From Bacteroides muris (ex Afrizal et al. 2022) (lineage in GTDB: Bacteria; Bacteroidota; Bacteroidia; Bacteroidales; Bacteroidaceae), in the NCBI RefSeq assembly GCF_004793475.1, contig NZ_SRYZ01000001.1, forward strand, positions 186,001-250,000: a stretch of 64,000 nt of DNA, in the 5' to 3' direction. Of the stretch, positions 53,379 to 62,500 are shown one piece after another. Numbering within the stretch: position 1 is the first letter of the stretch; every line of letters begins with the position of its first letter. Made by a program: the position numbers and the translations under genes. A model generated the notes under the pieces. The model was not told the DNA's origin. It did not search any database and saw nothing but the letters and a program-made list of their open reading frames with translations.

Positions 53379-56300
53379 TTATTTTGCATACACTTCCATT
53401 TCATAAATGCGCACATCCTTACCGGAAGCCGATTGCATGGGTTGTGTCACTAAAAGACGCAGGTAGCGGACACTTTCAGGCTTATTTAGCGTGCGGTTCA
53501 GTACATTCTTGCCATTGCCCGAAACATAGTCCAGTGTGCGCCATTCACTGTTCTTGTCGGTCTTACCTTGCAGGAAGCAGGAGGAAGTGATGTAGGAATG
53601 GTTTTCGCCGGCAGCGTTCAGTAACTTCCAGCCGTTAATGCTCCTTTCACTGCCCAAATCAAAGTCTACGTAGTGGGGCATTTCAGCAATAGCACACCAC
53701 TTTGTGTTTTCGTCGCCATCTACCATGAAAGCCGGCTTCTCTTTCTCGTTCACATAGCTTGAATAGCCCATTACCATGTCCTGCTTCAGAATGTTCACTC
53801 TCTCTGTGGAGCTTTCCGTCTGATAGCGATTGCACTTGTTTGCCGTACGGAACAGTTCGGAAACGGGGCAAACGGAAGCAGCTGCAACATTAGTCAAAGT
53901 GGCGGCAAAGATAACAATATCCTTATTATCGGGCAATACCACTTCAGTAGCCTTCTCAGGCAGGTCGATGGCGAACTTAAACATGTAAGTGAATTCATAC
54001 GGCTGATCGCCTTCACCAGAATGACGGTGCGTACCTACATAGGCAACTTCAGCATCTTTCAGATAACCTTCCGTATGTCCGGTGTGCCCCCACTGGCCGA
54101 TGAAGCCAGTATAAGAAGGTACAATAATCTCCTGCACGGACTTGCCTGTGCGGAATATCCCCTTCACATCTTTATCAGAAGCGGCGGCAGCAAGGATATA
54201 GAGTCTGTTATAAGCACAGTCGGCGGGCAGTTTCAGCACATTGCCCTTGCAAGCCATGCCATTCAGTTCTTCACGCGTCTCCAATTTGAAAGGCACTCCA
54301 TTCACATTCATCTCGGTAGGTATCAACTCGGCAGCGTAAGAATAGCCGGCCTCAAAGTCGGCAGCAGCCTTGAACTCGTTCCAACTGAAACACTTCTTGT
54401 CATAAGCAAGCGGCAATGGCCGGGCCACCGTCTGCACCTTCTTATTGGAAGCGAAACGTACCTTGTAGGTCTTAATGCCGTTTGGATTGACTGACACTTC
54501 CAAGCGATTTCCACTGAATGCAGCCTTACCGATGGTCTTTTCCGTACCATCTGCTTCTACAGCAGCCACAAGGTTGTCGGCAAAGACAATCGAGGCTTTC
54601 TGCGCCTGCTTGCCTCCGGCTTCATACACGCGTACCACATATTCATCTGAACTTTCGGCTTTCTTTAAGGCTTTAATAAGGACATTCCGGTTGTCGGAAA
54701 AAGCCAATGAATAACTCTTGCCCAATTCGCCGCGGTGCTTTCCAACAGCAAATGCCTTGATGCGCTGGTTCAGCAGTTCGGCATTCTCGCGGGTCCGAAC
54801 TACGTCCAAAGCGCCTGTATGACCTACCAAGCTGTAAGTAAAGGTATGACGGCCGAAGTCTTGACGGTCTTGGTAAGCATAGTTACTTTTTGTCTTCGGA
54901 GTGTGTAGCAAAGTGAGACGCAGGGTATTGTTGTCGGGCTTGTCCCAGCCATATTTGCTGTCGTTCATAATGGAAACACCGTAAGAACCGTTAGCGTCTG
55001 TCAGGTCGGCCCAGTATTGGGCATATACTTCGTAAGCGGTCAAGCTGTTGTTTCCTCTCTGCACGCTGCCTACACCCAAATCGTAAGTAGCTTTCTCGTT
55101 GTTCAGATTGAGGGGGAACTCGGCCTTCAGCAGGGCATTGGCAGACTGCCAGTCCACTTCGTTGGTGAAGTCGATGCGGTGGGCCAATATGCCTTCATAC
55201 AGATGGATGTACTGGCGGAAGAAAGAATCACCGTGGCGTTTCTCCACGCAGAGAGTCTTACGCAGTGCCCCGTTTTCGCAGAGGGTCATTTTCACATCCT
55301 CGGTGATGGAGATAGGAGTAGCGTCCACAGTCTTCTTCAATATCTCCCATGCGGGCCACTCGAACGATTCGTTTTCAGTGAAGAGAGCCAGGCGAATGGC
55401 CTTGCCGGCTTTCACCAGTTCCTTGTTGTTTTTCTTGTCGAGCAGTGAAGTGATGTCACCGTTCTCGTTCAGTGTCAGCTTGTAGAGCGAATTTTCGATA
55501 CTTGTGGCTTCAACAGCGGACACCTTTCTGCCTTCGCCGGAAAGACGGACATCGTAAACCGCATATCCGTTGGCGGGTACAGTGGCTTCTACTAACAAAC
55601 GAACCTTTCCATCGGTGTATGAAACCAACTGCGAAGCCACCTGCTTGCCTTGTTCATTGTACACTGCCACGCCTTTGGGAAAACGGGGTGCTTTCACCTC
55701 CATAGTCACCACATCGGCAGCCTTGAATCCCGAAGCGTTATAGAGCACTACGGGAATCCCCTTGACACGAGTATCAAGCTTGCCTGCCACACTTCCCACG
55801 GCATGAGTCAGGATGCCGGAGAATTGCTTCAGAGAAAGCAACTCATCGTTCCATGAGAATTCGTAGGCACGAGGAATGCTGGTACCCGTCAGGTCATCGT
55901 GAAACTGATGGAAAATGAAGCGTTGCCAAGATTCCGTCAAACTCTTCCCGGGATATTCGGCAGTGCCTAAAAGGGCGGCAGCTACAGAAGCACGTTCGGC
56001 GGCATCACCCAAAAGTTCATTCTGGCGATTGTAAAGCTTCATGGCGGCCTGTGAAGTGTAGCAGCCGGTGCCATGAACGTCCATCAGCAGTTCGCCGTCA
56101 AATACGGGGAGCTCGGAATGAGCGTCATATGGTTGGTAATCCTTAAACAGCTGGTCGCTGGTAGCACTGATAATCTTCAACGGGCCGTCTCCCTTGATGC
56201 CTTTCTCCACGGAAGCCACAGAAGCGATGGTAGGTGAACCGCCCACATCACCTGTTCCATAGTAGCGGTAAACGGTATTCAGGGGAGTACATCTGGAGAG

Positions 56301-57035
56301 TTCCATCAGATATTTATTTTCTGAAAGGTCTTCATTATCCCAACGACGACCGTAATCATATCCGTGAGCCAGCATGACGGACGCTCCATCCACCCCTTTC
56401 CACAGTCCGACGGTAAAAGGATGCTTGCTCTTGCCGTAGAAAGGATTGTTACGCCAGTCCAGCTTCTGTGAAGAGAATCCTATCAGCCCGCAATGGGCGG
56501 CAACGGTGGGCAATGTCCATCCGAACCCGAAACAATCGGGCAGGAAGATGTCGGTGCTCTCCACACCCAGCTCCTTGCGGTAAAACTCCTGCCCCAGCAT
56601 GATATTGCGGATGAACGACTCGATGGAGGGCACCAAAGTATCGGTAGCATCCCAACTGGCCCCGCTCACGTGCCAGCGGCCTGCCTTTACAAAGGCCTTC
56701 ATCAGTTCGTATTCACGAGGATAATACTCCTTCATCCAGGCATACTTCACACCACCCTCGAAATTGAAGATGTAGTCGGGATACTGGTTCAAGAGGAAAA
56801 GATTCTGGTTCAGGGTATTCCAGACATACTCCTTGATGGTGGTCTGGATGTCCCAGTTCCACTGTGTGTCCAGGTGGGCATCCGCCACCATATACGCTTT
56901 CGCTTTCTGCGGTGCAGCGGTCTGGGCCGATAAGTGTCCGCCTGCAACGGCCAACATTACGGCTCCCGCTATCAGGCGGGCCTTCCCCGCCAGCATTGGT
57001 CTCCTTTTCATGGTTCTGCTATTATTGGTTTTCAT
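53379..57035 (-). CDS. GH38 alpha-mannosidase with C-terminal discoidin-like domain
   Basis: 1218-residue secreted exo-alpha-mannosidase. The start at 57035 (MKTNNSRT...) or 57011 (MKRRPMLAGKARLIAGAVMLAVAGG) gives a signal peptide; the longer upstream frame runs through a repeat array and is rejected. GH38 motifs: VADAHLDTQWNWD (zinc ligands His/Asp), SGASWDATDTLVPSIESFIRN with the expected nucleophile Asp, FLPDCFGFGWTLPTVAAHCG, and FHDDLTGTSIP with a further zinc-ligand region. Beta-domains follow, and the last 140 residues look like an F5/8-type sugar-binding domain (FMVDGDENTKWCAI, HYVDFDLGSERSINGWKLL). Divergent from GH97, and closed by its own terminator. Confidence 0.93.
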   Translation of the reverse strand: MKTNNSRTMKRRPMLAGKARLIAGAVMLAVAGGHLSAQTAAPQKAKAYMVADAHLDTQWNWDIQTTIKEYVWNTLNQNLFLLNQYPDYIFNFEGGVKYAWMKEYYPREYELMKAFVKAGRWHVSGASWDATDTLVPSIESFIRNIMLGQEFYRKELGVESTDIFLPDCFGFGWTLPTVAAHCGLIGFSSQKLDWRNNPFYGKSKHPFTVGLWKGVDGASVMLAHGYDYGRRWDNEDLSENKYLMELSRCTPLNTVYRYYGTGDVGGSPTIASVASVEKGIKGDGPLKIISATSDQLFKDYQPYDAHSELPVFDGELLMDVHGTGCYTSQAAMKLYNRQNELLGDAAERASVAAALLGTAEYPGKSLTESWQRFIFHQFHDDLTGTSIPRAYEFSWNDELLSLKQFSGILTHAVGSVAGKLDTRVKGIPVVLYNASGFKAADVVTMEVKAPRFPKGVAVYNEQGKQVASQLVSYTDGKVRLLVEATVPANGYAVYDVRLSGEGRKVSAVEATSIENSLYKLTLNENGDITSLLDKKNNKELVKAGKAIRLALFTENESFEWPAWEILKKTVDATPISITEDVKMTLCENGALRKTLCVEKRHGDSFFRQYIHLYEGILAHRIDFTNEVDWQSANALLKAEFPLNLNNEKATYDLGVGSVQRGNNSLTAYEVYAQYWADLTDANGSYGVSIMNDSKYGWDKPDNNTLRLTLLHTPKTKSNYAYQDRQDFGRHTFTYSLVGHTGALDVVRTRENAELLNQRIKAFAVGKHRGELGKSYSLAFSDNRNVLIKALKKAESSDEYVVRVYEAGGKQAQKASIVFADNLVAAVEADGTEKTIGKAAFSGNRLEVSVNPNGIKTYKVRFASNKKVQTVARPLPLAYDKKCFSWNEFKAAADFEAGYSYAAELIPTEMNVNGVPFKLETREELNGMACKGNVLKLPADCAYNRLYILAAAASDKDVKGIFRTGKSVQEIIVPSYTGFIGQWGHTGHTEGYLKDAEVAYVGTHRHSGEGDQPYEFTYMFKFAIDLPEKATEVVLPDNKDIVIFAATLTNVAAASVCPVSELFRTANKCNRYQTESSTERVNILKQDMVMGYSSYVNEKEKPAFMVDGDENTKWCAIAEMPHYVDFDLGSERSINGWKLLNAAGENHSYITSSCFLQGKTDKNSEWRTLDYVSGNGKNVLNRTLNKPESVRYLRLLVTQPMQSASGKDVRIYEMEVYAK

Positions 57036-57147
57036 TGAATAAAAGATAATTCCCTGACATACCGGACACAAGTGAAAAAGTTCCGGAATACTTGTTGCAA
57101 AGTTCGGAAGAACATATACAAAAGTTTGAGAAAACATAGATTCGGTT

Positions 57148-57168
57148 CTATCCCAAGCCTTGGGATAG
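57148..57168. repeat. Perfect 10-bp palindrome with one central base
   Basis: CTATCCCAAG C CTTGGGATAG. The right arm is the start of the first 21-bp repeat unit, so the repeat array can fold back on itself. Located in the predicted GH38 leader. Confidence 0.7.
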
Positions 57169-57242
57169 AAATCCCAAAGCTTGAAACGGACATCCGCAAC
57201 CTTGGGACAGACATCCGCAACCTTGAGACAAAGTACAAGAAT
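57159..57242. repeat. Four tandem 21-bp repeats in the GH38-GH97 divergent region
   Basis: Units start at 57159, 57180, 57201 and 57222 and share CTTGGGACAGACATCCGCA-like sequence; the middle two are nearly identical, the outer two diverged. The length is an exact multiple of three, so both strands look open, but no start signal or export signal supports a gene. The array lies between the GH38 start and its predicted promoter, hence in the 5' leader. Confidence 0.85.
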
Positions 57243-57261
57243 CCGATGCCCGGCCTCAGCA

Positions 57262-57269
57262 CAAAGGTA
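57262..57269 (-). promoter_or_regulatory. Predicted promoter (-7 box) of the GH38 gene
   Basis: The minus strand reads TACCTTTG, matching TAnnTTTG. It implies a leader of about 220 nt that includes the 21-bp repeats. Confidence 0.45.
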
Positions 57270-57387
57270 GCCCGGGCTCCACTCCCGTACTGTACAGATT
57301 CGCGACATAGATATGTAAAAAACCGTCCATGGCATGATTTCATACATTTATGTCATAAATAGAACACACTTCTTGCAGACCACGGAC

Positions 57388-57395
57388 TACTTTTG
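57388..57395 (+). promoter_or_regulatory. Predicted promoter (-7 box) of the GH97 gene
   Basis: TACTTTTG, matching TAnnTTTG, 31 bases upstream of the GH97 start codon. Confidence 0.55.
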
Positions 57396-57425
57396 CATAC
57401 AGTAAAAAATCGAAAAGCCAATAGC

Positions 57426-59375
57426 ATGAAAAAACAACTCCTACTCCCGGCAGCCCTCTGCCTTTCACTGACCATTTTCGGACAGAAAGTACATCAACTG
57501 ACCTCACCTAGCGGGAACATCCGCATCTCGCTGGAGCTGACCGACCAAATCCGATATGACGTAGCCCAAGGAAACCAAACATTGATGGACAGCTGTGTCA
57601 TCGGCTTGGAAACCGCCAACCGTCAGCTGGGCATCCATCCCAAACTGGACAAGGCCGTACGCCAAAGCGTAAACGAGGAGCTGACTCCCGTGGTGCCCCT
57701 GAAATTCTCTACCGTAACCAACCGCTACAATCGGTTGCTGCTGAAATTCAAAGGAGACTATTCGGTGGAGTTCCGCGCCTTTGACGACGGATTTGCCTAC
57801 CGTTTCCTCACTGACTTGAAAGGCGAGCAAGAAATAATAAATGAAATCCTGCGACTGAACCTTGTGGATGGCTGCCTGCTACATCTTCAGCAACCTGACG
57901 GCTTTAAGACTTCCTATGAAGAAGAATATCGCCACCAAACATGCAGTGAGTGGAAAAACTCCAATCGTATGGCTCTGCTTCCCCTTTTAGCCAGCACACC
58001 CGAAGGTGACAAAATCCTCATGAGTGAAACCAATCTGACAGACTATCCCGCCATGTTCCTGAAAAACGACGGACAAGGCGGTATTGCCTCCGTCTTCCCC
58101 CGTCTGCCTCTTGAGTTCGGAGAAGACGGCGACCGCAGTCTCAAGATTCTGAAAGAAGCCAACTGCATAGCCCGTACTGCAGGAAAGCGCAGTTATCCGT
58201 GGCGTTACTTCGTCATTACCGATGATGACCGCAAACTTATAGAAAACACCCTATCCTATCGCCTCGCTGAAAAGAATGTCATAGAAAACACCTCTTGGAT
58301 TAAACCCGGACTGGCCAGCTGGGAATGGTGGAACGGAGCCATACCCTACGGCCCCGACGTAGACTTCAAGGCTGGCTGCAACCTTGACAACTACAAGTAC
58401 TTTATCGACTTCGCATCCCACTATGGCATAGAATATATAGTAATGGACGAAGGTTGGGCCATGAACACCCGAGACCCCTATACACCCAATCCCACGGTAG
58501 ACATACACGAACTCATCCGCTACGGCAAAGAGAAAAACGTAGGCATTGTGCTATGGCTCACTTGGCTTACGGTAGAAAATCACTTCGACCTATTCGAAAC
58601 CTTCGAAAAATGGGGCGTGAAAGGCGTAAAGATAGATTTCATGAATCGTAGCGACCAATGGATGGTGAACTTCTATGAACGCGTGGCACGCGAAGCCGCC
58701 AAACACCATCTCTTCGTGGACTTCCACGGTGCCTTCAAACCTGCCGGATTAGAATACAAATACCCCAACGTACTCTCCTACGAAGGCGTGAGAGGCATGG
58801 AGCAGATGGGTGGATGCCGTCCCGACAACAGTGTCTATTTCCCCTTCATACGCAACGCAGTAGGAGCCATGGATTATACTCCCGGCGCCATGCTCAGCAT
58901 GCAGCCCGAGGTCTACCGTTCCGAACGTCCCAATTCTGCCAGCATCGGCACACGTGCCTATCAGATGGCACTCTTTGTTCTCTTTGAAACCGGCCTGCAG
59001 ATGATGGCAGACAACCCTACCCTCTACTACCGCAACGACGAGTGCACCCGCTTCATCACCCAAGTACCTCAAACATGGGACGAAACCATCGCCCTCGAAG
59101 CCGAAGCAGGAGAGTATGCCGTCGTGGCCAAACGCAAAGGAGAACAATGGTATATAGGAGGCATGACCAACAACCGCGAACGTGAACGGGTCTTCAACAT
59201 CTCCCTCGATTTTCTGCAAGAAGGAAAAAACTATCTCATGACCTCTTTTGAAGACGGCATCAACGCTGACCACCAGGCCATGGACTACCGCAAACAAGAA
59301 CGAACCTTGAAGAAAGGCGACCGTATCACAGTCCGTTTGGCACGCAACGGCGGATTCGCTGCGGTCATCCGCTGA
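57426..59375 (+). CDS. GH97 alpha-galactosidase/alpha-glucosidase
   Basis: 649-residue secreted calcium-dependent glycosidase. The start at 57426 gives the signal peptide MKKQLLLPAALCLSLTIFGQ; an ATG eleven codons upstream lies in the promoter box. N-terminal beta-sandwich (LTSPSGNIRISLEL, VEFRAFDDGFAYRF), TIM barrel with WIKPGLASWEWWNG, IEYIVMDEGWA, GVKGVKIDFMNRSDQ and VLSYEGVRGMEQ, and a C-terminal sheet. Asp in KIDFM sits where retaining GH97 alpha-galactosidases have their nucleophile, which favours that group over inverting SusB-type alpha-glucosidases. It is divergent from GH38 and upstream of the HTCS gene, so it likely belongs to the mannan PUL. Confidence 0.88.
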   Translation: MKKQLLLPAALCLSLTIFGQKVHQLTSPSGNIRISLELTDQIRYDVAQGNQTLMDSCVIGLETANRQLGIHPKLDKAVRQSVNEELTPVVPLKFSTVTNRYNRLLLKFKGDYSVEFRAFDDGFAYRFLTDLKGEQEIINEILRLNLVDGCLLHLQQPDGFKTSYEEEYRHQTCSEWKNSNRMALLPLLASTPEGDKILMSETNLTDYPAMFLKNDGQGGIASVFPRLPLEFGEDGDRSLKILKEANCIARTAGKRSYPWRYFVITDDDRKLIENTLSYRLAEKNVIENTSWIKPGLASWEWWNGAIPYGPDVDFKAGCNLDNYKYFIDFASHYGIEYIVMDEGWAMNTRDPYTPNPTVDIHELIRYGKEKNVGIVLWLTWLTVENHFDLFETFEKWGVKGVKIDFMNRSDQWMVNFYERVAREAAKHHLFVDFHGAFKPAGLEYKYPNVLSYEGVRGMEQMGGCRPDNSVYFPFIRNAVGAMDYTPGAMLSMQPEVYRSERPNSASIGTRAYQMALFVLFETGLQMMADNPTLYYRNDECTRFITQVPQTWDETIALEAEAGEYAVVAKRKGEQWYIGGMTNNRERERVFNISLDFLQEGKNYLMTSFEDGINADHQAMDYRKQERTLKKGDRITVRLARNGGFAAVIR

Positions 59376-59391
59376 TCATATCCATACCTAC

Positions 59392-59430
59392 CTGCTCCGT
59401 ACAAATACATTTCTAAAAAATACGGAGCAG
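59392..59430 (+). terminator. Hairpin after the GH97 gene
   Basis: Perfect 10-bp inverted repeat CTGCTCCGTA / TACGGAGCAG with a 19-base loop, 17 bases past the GH97 stop. No T-run follows. Confidence 0.5.
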
Positions 59431-59501
59431 ATACAAAGCAAACAGTAATCCTGCAACTGAAGAAATATATTGCGAATATTGACTGTTTCCACCTTAAAAT
59501 A

Positions 59502-59509
59502 TATCTTTG
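59502..59509 (+). promoter_or_regulatory. Predicted promoter of the mannan-PUL HTCS gene
   Basis: TATCTTTG at -7 with ATTG 20 bases upstream (59478-59481), close to the Bacteroides TTTG-N19-TAnnTTTG pattern, and 28 bases before the start codon. Confidence 0.6.
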
Positions 59510-59536
59510 CACGCTAAAATCAATACAACAAGCCAC

Positions 59537-62500
59537 ATGAAAGACATATACTGGAAAGGCCATACAATTTTATTGCTCGTCAGTCTCTTATGCTGTGTTC
59601 CGGATTTTGTACACGCCTACAGTCTACGGCAATTCTCCAACAAGAACGGTCTTTCCAATAGTGCCATCCAATCCCTTTACCAAGACAGCCAAGGTGTACT
59701 CTGGATAGGAACATGCGACGGACTGAACGTGTTTGACGGCAACAATATCCACCTATATACACCAGTTGATGTGTCACGTAACCTATTGTCAGGCAATATC
59801 ATCAGCCAAATCGTAGAATCAGAGCCAGGCATACTGTGGTTACAAACCAACTACGGGTTGGACAGATTGGATACATACCGACAGACCTGCCGAACCTTTA
59901 CCGAATTCAAGGACAACATCTTCTTGGCACAAAGCAACAACAAGTGCATGTTAGTGCTGAAAGATGACGGGAATCTGTATCACTACCAACAAGAGAACCA
60001 GAGATTTTTACAGCTGAACACCTCTTCCATGGATTTCAATAAAGTACTGTCCATGACTATCGATTCCAACAACTTGCTTTGGATATTCGCAACCGGAAAC
60101 AACACTCGTTGCTATCGGCTGAATCACACGGGAAAAAGCGTGACTCTGATTCCGGAAAAACCATTTGGACATCACGGTCTGAAGCATGCCTTTATCGGAA
60201 AAGATTCAGCCTACTTCATTGATGAAACCTATGCCCTCTACGAATATAGTTTCAGTAACCGACAGTGTTACTACATTGCCGACCTGAAGGACGAAATAGA
60301 AAAACGGGGTGAAGTATCTTCCATCATCAAACGAGAAAATGACTTCTGCATCGGTTTCAAAAGCAGCGGCTTGATAATACTGAAATATGAAGCGAACCAA
60401 AAGATTAAATACCGTATAGAGTACACCGAAATACAGTCGGGCATCTTCTGCCTGATGAAAGACAAATTCCAAGACATCGTATGGGTAGCTACCGACGGAG
60501 AAGGACTATACATGCTTTACAATGACACGTTCACCATGACCAACACTCTGCTCAATACTCCCGCATATCAAGTGAACAACCCGGTACGCAGCCTCTACCT
60601 CGACCCACAGCAAACCCTATGGATAGGAACCAAGGGAAGCGGCATATTGCGCATACCGAACTATCTTGTCGACAGTACCCCCGAAAAACATGATCGTCTC
60701 ATCACCGGTAACAGTACATTGACCGACAACTCCGTCTACTGCTTTGCACCCGGTGGAGAAGACCGACTTTGGATAGGCACGGAAAACGGTATCAATTATT
60801 ACTCTTATTCTACCCATCAACTGAAAGAACTGGCGGTACAAGCCAATGGGAGTAAAGTGAAATATGTGCACTCCATCGACCAAACCAATGACAGTACACT
60901 GTGGATTTCCACCGTGGGCGAAGGAATCGTAAAGGTGACACTAGAGAATCAGAGAAAAGATCCTACTGTGAAGCATGCCACACGGACTTTGGTGAGCAAC
61001 GGACACATGGCATCAAACTACTTTTTCACCTCCTACCGCGAAAGCAGCTCTGCGCTGTGGTTCGGGAACAGAGGGCTCGGGGCCTACCGTATTGACGTGC
61101 ATACCGGAGAGATGGCACAGTTCCGCTTCAACAACTTGGTAAACAGCCAAACCGCCAACGATGTGTTCGCCATACACAAAAACGAGCAAGGCTACTGGCT
61201 GGGCACCGGATCGGGGCTTCTCCGCTTCCACCCGAACGAAGGCGGAAACCCAGACAGCATCAGTGCAAAGCTCTACACCAACAGCACCGTACATGGTATC
61301 TTGGAGGACAACCGGGACAATCTCTGGGTAAGCACCAATCAAGGATTAATGAGACTCAACCCCCAAGAACAGACCAAGCAAACCTACAACAACGGAAACG
61401 GACTGGCCGTGACCGAATTTAGTGATGGAGCCTTCTACAAAGACAATGCCACGGGAATTCTTTTCTTTGGAGGTGTAAACGGTTTCGTCACCGTGAGGCC
61501 CGATTCTTACATTACCACAGACTATATGCCCGACATCAGCCTGAAAGGACTTTCCATCTTTGGTAAAGAATATAACCTACATGACTTTCTACATAACAAA
61601 AACGGAAAACCCGTGCTACAACTGGACTATAAACACAACTTCTTCCAGCTGAACTTCCGGATAACAGACTACATTAACGGAAACGACTATTTCTACTCCT
61701 ATAAACTAAAGGAAGCAAGCGACCAATGGATAGAAAACGGAGTTTCACCCAATGCCATCTTCTCCAACCTTTCCCCCGGAGAATATACTCTGTTTGTGAA
61801 ATACCGCAATAACATCAACGGTAAAGAAAGCCATCCGCAAGCCTTCACTATTTACATCGCTCCGCCTTGGTATCTCAGTTCCTGGGCCTATGTGGGCTAC
61901 TTTTTGTTAGGATTACTACTATGTGCAGGCATAGTTTCCTATGCATTCCATACCTACCGCCTGAAGCGGCAGCACATGATGAAGAAAATGGAACGACAGA
62001 AAAAAGAGGAAATCTATGAATCAAAACTACGCTTCTTCACCAACATTACCCACGAGTTTTGCACCCCCCTCACCCTGATTCAGGGACCGTGCGAAAAGAT
62101 ACTCACCCACAAGGAGACAGACATCTACACGCACCGCTACGCCAAGATGATTCAGCAAAATGTGGAAAAGCTGAACGGACTCATTGTGGAGCTGCTGGAA
62201 TTCAGAAGACTGGAAACGGAAAACAAAATGCTCTCCATACAGCCACAGCCTGTTTCCGAAAAGTTAAGGGACATCGCCGAATCCTTTGGCGACATGGCAG
62301 AAAACAGAGAAATGAACTACCGCCTCGACATCGCCCCCGAACTGATATGGAACACCGACCTGAGCTGCTTCAACAAAATAGCCGGAAACCTCATATCCAA
62401 TGCTTTCAAGTACACACCCGACAAGGGGAACATCTGCATAACATTGTATGCAAAAAACGAACGTCTCATTTTGAAGATAGCCAATACCGGCAAAGGCATC

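Noticed and set aside
43132..57035. N-glycan (host) rather than fungal mannan as target of PUL 2
   Set aside because: Two GH76 enzymes and GH125 attack alpha-1,6-mannan chains, which host N-glycans lack; still not experimentally excluded.
57072..57362. Plus-strand open frame with repeated seven-residue motif, and the matching long minus-strand extension of GH38
   Set aside because: Both are open only because the repeat unit is 21 bp; the GH38 signal peptide starts at 57035 or 57011 and no start or export signal supports a separate protein.
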